Shown: one piece after another, positions 5,234 to 7,880 of the stretch
Layout of the letters: the number at the start of each line of letters is the position of its first letter
How positions within the stretch are numbered: the first letter of the stretch is position 1
Source: Sulfurimonas sp.
Lineage (GTDB): Bacteria; Campylobacterota; Campylobacteria; Campylobacterales; Sulfurimonadaceae
Assembly (NCBI GenBank): GCA_021161305.1
Contig: JAGHAW010000008.1
Span: forward strand, 1-7,880
Direction: 5' to 3'
DNA: 7,880 nucleotides
The notes under the pieces: model-generated
What the model saw: only the letters and a program-made list of their open reading frames with translations
Databases searched by the model: none
What the model was told of the DNA's origin: nothing
Position numbers and translations under genes: made by a program

Positions 5234-6352
5234 TCATCTTTTCTTTACCCATCTAGCAAAAAATCTAGCTGGGCTTACTCTATCACTTATTTTTTTGCCA
5301 CTCAAAATATACTCTTTTAGCATCTTTGCCAAGTATGGTGCTAAAACAAAGCCGTAGCCACCATTTCCATTTATCATGTAGAGATTTGGATAGTAACTAA
5401 ACTCTTCAACATTTGGTTTTTTAACCCTCAACCTATTTCCAGATGCCATAATTGTTTCACCACTCATAACTAAACTGCCAACAATGGGCATATAGTCAAA
5501 TGAGCCGGAACGAAGTCCTGTATAGTCTTTTATAACTTCTACATCTTCTAGGTTTATAGTTCGGGAGGCTTTTTCTAACAATTCTGCCCTACCCTCATTC
5601 AAATCATAAGACTCTGTAGCAGTTTGTGGATGATAGTGAACATTATGAGTTGCTCCTATGGCTAAAACACCATCACTGCTTGGAGATATAGAAACATTTT
5701 GATGAACTGAATAAGGATTTTCAGTTGTTGTTTTTATATCTATGCGATGACCCCAAACTCCACGAAGTTTTATATATGGTTCTTTTATAATCTGTTCATA
5801 CGCACCAGTTGCTAAAACAACATTTTTTGCAGAATATGTCTCATTGATAACCCACATACCATCATCATATTCTAAACTCTCAATTTTCTCATTTACAAAT
5901 CTGGCATTTTCACACATTGCCTTACACATAGCTTGTGCATTTACAACACCAGCGTCAAGAGAGATATGCTCTTGTGCTTTGGCATGTGGAGTCAGAGAAT
6001 TCAGAACTTCATCTGATGGAGTTTTTAATTCTAATGTTGTGTGGACCTTATAATATTTTAGAATCTCAGAGTCAATTTCATCTTTTGCAATATGAAGAAG
6101 TTGAGCTTTTGTCAGAAGTTTAGGAAAATTTTTCTCATAAAACTCCATACTATAAACAAAGGCATCATGAATCAACTCTTTTAACTCTCCAGCTTTGGAA
6201 AATTTAGGAGAGATAAAAGCACCAGCAGCACCACTTCCTCCACTAGCCACTCCTTGCATATCAAAGATAACTACCTTTTTATTTACACTAGCAAACTCAT
6301 AAGCCACACTCGCACCATTTATACCAGCACCGACTATAGCTATATCATACAT
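5234..6352 (-). CDS. FAD-dependent oxidoreductase, DAO family, MnmC oxidase-domain-like
   Basis: A 372-aa protein with a full DAO-type fold. The Rossmann motif GAGINGASVAYEF (Gly8, Gly10, Gly13) with Asp31 binds the FAD ADP moiety. GGSGAAGAFISPKFS (about 37-51) parallels the ASGASGN...YP segment of MnmC. GLRSGSFDYMPIVG (about 278-291) parallels the GVR...D-LP-VG motif, and INGNGGYGFVLAPYLAKML (about 324-342) is the C-terminal FAD-contacting glycine motif. The ending SPARFFARWVKK resembles the NP-R-x-x-x-R-x-x-K tail of MnmC. MnmC's C-terminal domain removes the carboxymethyl group from cmnm5(s2)U at the tRNA wobble position; here it would be a stand-alone version lacking the methyltransferase domain. 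A glycine/D-amino-acid oxidase-like role remains possible. The ATG lies 2 nt after the glyS stop, so it is probably co-transcribed and translationally coupled; the upstream ribosome site (AAAGAAG inside glyS) is modest. Confidence 0.85.
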   Translation of the reverse strand: MYDIAIVGAGINGASVAYEFASVNKKVVIFDMQGVASGGSGAAGAFISPKFSKAGELKELIHDAFVYSMEFYEKNFPKLLTKAQLLHIAKDEIDSEILKYYKVHTTLELKTPSDEVLNSLTPHAKAQEHISLDAGVVNAQAMCKAMCENARFVNEKIESLEYDDGMWVINETYSAKNVVLATGAYEQIIKEPYIKLRGVWGHRIDIKTTTENPYSVHQNVSISPSSDGVLAIGATHNVHYHPQTATESYDLNEGRAELLEKASRTINLEDVEVIKDYTGLRSGSFDYMPIVGSLVMSGETIMASGNRLRVKKPNVEEFSYYPNLYMINGNGGYGFVLAPYLAKMLKEYILSGKKISDRVSPARFFARWVKKR

Positions 6353-6354
6353 GA

Positions 6355-7880
6355 TTAAACAGTTACTTCTTTAATATCTGCAATCTTTAAAATACTTTTA
6401 TAGATAGAAGCTACTAAAGATTTTCTATTATTTTTTACAGCTTCATCTTCGGCATTTACCATTACACCATCAAAGAATCTATCTAGTTGTGGTTTCAGTC
6501 CTAAAAGTGCGTCAAGCTCCTCTTCATAAAAATTATACTTGCATGCTATAACCTCACTGTAAGAAGTGTAAAGAATCTCTTCTGATATATCTTCAAATAG
6601 TTTAGTATCAACGCTTAATTCAGACGACAAATCAATATCTTTTGTAATATTTGCAACACGCTTAAAAGTTGAAAAAGATTCACTAAAACCCTCACCGTTT
6701 ACTATGTTGTTAAGTGCTTTGATTTTATCATCTATAGCATTTAAGTCTCTCTCGCTAGAAGCTAAAACTGCCTCTACAATAGAAGGATTAACTTTGTGAT
6801 ACTGCTTAACTCTCTCTATAAAAAAGCTATCAAGTTTTTGCATATCAATATTTTCATATCCACGAGCCAACTCTTTTAAGTCTTCTACTATATTAAACTC
6901 AAAGTTATGCTCACGAGTGATTCTAACAAGCCCATTAACAGCACGACGAAGTGCAAAAGGGTCACGAGAACCTGTTGGGATTTGATTTACGCTAAATAGT
7001 CCAAGAAGAGTGTCAAGTTTTATACTCATCGCGACTATGGCACTTAACGGAGTTGATGGCAGGTCACTATCTTCTCCATCTGGAAGATACTGCTCACTTA
7101 TCGCAGTAGCAACCTCTTGGCTCTCACCTTGTGCTAAAGCATAGTATCCGCCCATAAGACCTTGAAGTTCCGTAAACTCATAAACCATCTCACTCATCAA
7201 GTCAGCTTTAGCCAAGTATATTGCTCTATCTAAATCCTCTCTCTTAGCATCTGGATTGTACTTGTCAAAAAGGCTATGAGCTATCTTAGTCTCTCTTTGT
7301 ACCTTATCATGCACACTTCCAAGACCTTTAAAAAATGTAACTTTTTCCAGTCCATCTATACTTAATCCATCTCTTAAATCATTATCATAAAAGAAAAGCC
7401 CATCAGCTAAACGAGGTCTAAGTACAGTCTCATTTCCCTCTATAACTTTTGTAAAATCATCTGTAAGAGCGTTTGAAACAACACAAAATTTATTTATAAG
7501 TTTTCCATCTTTAAAAACTGGAAAATATCTCTGATGTTCTTTCATAGAAGTGATAATTACCTCAGGAGGAAGTCTTAGAAACTCCTCGTCAAATGAGCCT
7601 AAGAGTGCAGTTGGATTCTCAGTAATAGCCACAACTTCATCGAGCAGATCTTCATCAATTTCAATATCTACGCTATTACTACTTTCTAATGCTTTAAATT
7701 GTTCTAAGATTTTTTCTCGTCTTTCATCTTGAAAAAGAGTAACTCCGCCAGTTTTTAAAGTATAAAAATAATCTTGAGTTCCAATAAGTTCTTTGGCTTC
7801 AAATGAATCTATCCTGTGAGTATATGTAATCATTTTTGATTTTACACCATAAAGTTCTATATCTACTAACTCACTAGCAA
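6355..7880 (-). CDS. glyS: Glycyl-tRNA synthetase beta subunit, 3' part (cut by right edge)
   Basis: The reading frame runs open from the right window edge to TAA at 6355, 507 residues; full GlyS beta chains are usually near 680-700 aa, so roughly the N-terminal quarter is outside. The Met encoded at 7833 is internal: upstream codons read SELVDIELYGVKSK in frame and match the family. Recognisable blocks include ITSMKEHQRYFPVF (about 7518-7555), RLADGLFFYDNDL, KADLMSEMVYEFTELQGLMG (about 7145-7215), SRDPFALRRAVNG, and near the end FFDGVMVNAEDEAVKNNR (about 6420-6480), part of the C-terminal anticodon-binding DALR region. With GlyQ, which is not in the window, it forms the alpha2beta2 enzyme that charges tRNA-Gly in the cytoplasm. 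It is the upstream gene of an operon with the FAD oxidoreductase, 2 nt apart. The sequence looks intact. Confidence 0.97.
   Translation of the reverse strand, partial: ASELVDIELYGVKSKMITYTHRIDSFEAKELIGTQDYFYTLKTGGVTLFQDERREKILEQFKALESSNSVDIEIDEDLLDEVVAITENPTALLGSFDEEFLRLPPEVIITSMKEHQRYFPVFKDGKLINKFCVVSNALTDDFTKVIEGNETVLRPRLADGLFFYDNDLRDGLSIDGLEKVTFFKGLGSVHDKVQRETKIAHSLFDKYNPDAKREDLDRAIYLAKADLMSEMVYEFTELQGLMGGYYALAQGESQEVATAISEQYLPDGEDSDLPSTPLSAIVAMSIKLDTLLGLFSVNQIPTGSRDPFALRRAVNGLVRITREHNFEFNIVEDLKELARGYENIDMQKLDSFFIERVKQYHKVNPSIVEAVLASSERDLNAIDDKIKALNNIVNGEGFSESFSTFKRVANITKDIDLSSELSVDTKLFEDISEEILYTSYSEVIACKYNFYEEELDALLGLKPQLDRFFDGVMVNAEDEAVKNNRKSLVASIYKSILKIADIKEVTV

Noticed and set aside
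5138..5320. 60-aa plus-strand frame across the palindrome
   Set aside because: It covers the hairpin and the antisense of the FAD oxidoreductase 3' end, with no ribosome site or recognisable protein sequence.
5844..7732. Plus-strand frames inside the FAD oxidoreductase and glyS regions (5844-6053, 5935-6123, 7550-7732)
   Set aside because: They are antisense shadows of well-supported minus-strand genes.

Overview
The window looks like chromosomal DNA of an AT-rich Campylobacterota (epsilonproteobacterial) species, perhaps Sulfurimonas- or Sulfuricurvum-like. This is an inference from A/T-biased codon use, TATAAT boxes without clear -35 elements, and protein style (a GlyS beta chain with epsilonproteobacterial-looking sequence, and a DUF4214 surface-type protein). 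No rRNA, tRNA or CRISPR array is visible.

Layout from left to right. Positions 1-166 hold no convincing gene. The left edge carries a sequence resembling the end of a RAYT/REP-type palindromic element, and 131-161 is a perfect 12-bp hairpin just past the stop of the first large gene. Positions 167-3244 (minus) encode a 1025-aa exported modular protein: signal peptide, eight PQQ-propeller-type blades, a DUF4214 region, then ten RCC1-like repeats of about 41 aa. The DNA of the last array is nearly identical from copy to copy. Positions 3245-3566 contain this gene's promoter with a three-copy GTTATTAT octamer, plus what may be a decayed gene. Positions 3567-4334 (minus) encode a membrane-anchored alpha/beta hydrolase. 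It diverges, over a 41-bp gap with overlapping opposed -10 boxes, from an unrecognised 250-aa soluble protein at 4376-5128 (plus).

Positions 5125-5229 form one register-perfect, imperfect 105-bp palindrome between two convergent genes. Its left end supplies the stop codon of the 250-aa gene. Most of its mismatches become G-U wobble pairs only in minus-strand RNA. The remainder (minus) is a two-gene operon: the 3' part of glyS (glycyl-tRNA synthetase beta chain, cut by the right window edge) followed after 2 nt by a DAO-family FAD oxidoreductase resembling the C-terminal oxidase domain of MnmC. Both would then serve tRNA function (charging and wobble-uridine modification).

The most noteworthy items are the modular repeat protein with its recently homogenised repeat array, the 105-bp strand-asymmetric palindrome, the stand-alone MnmC-oxidase-like gene beside glyS, and the compact divergent promoter that may give a leaderless hydrolase mRNA. 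I see no clear evidence of a wholly new multi-gene system.
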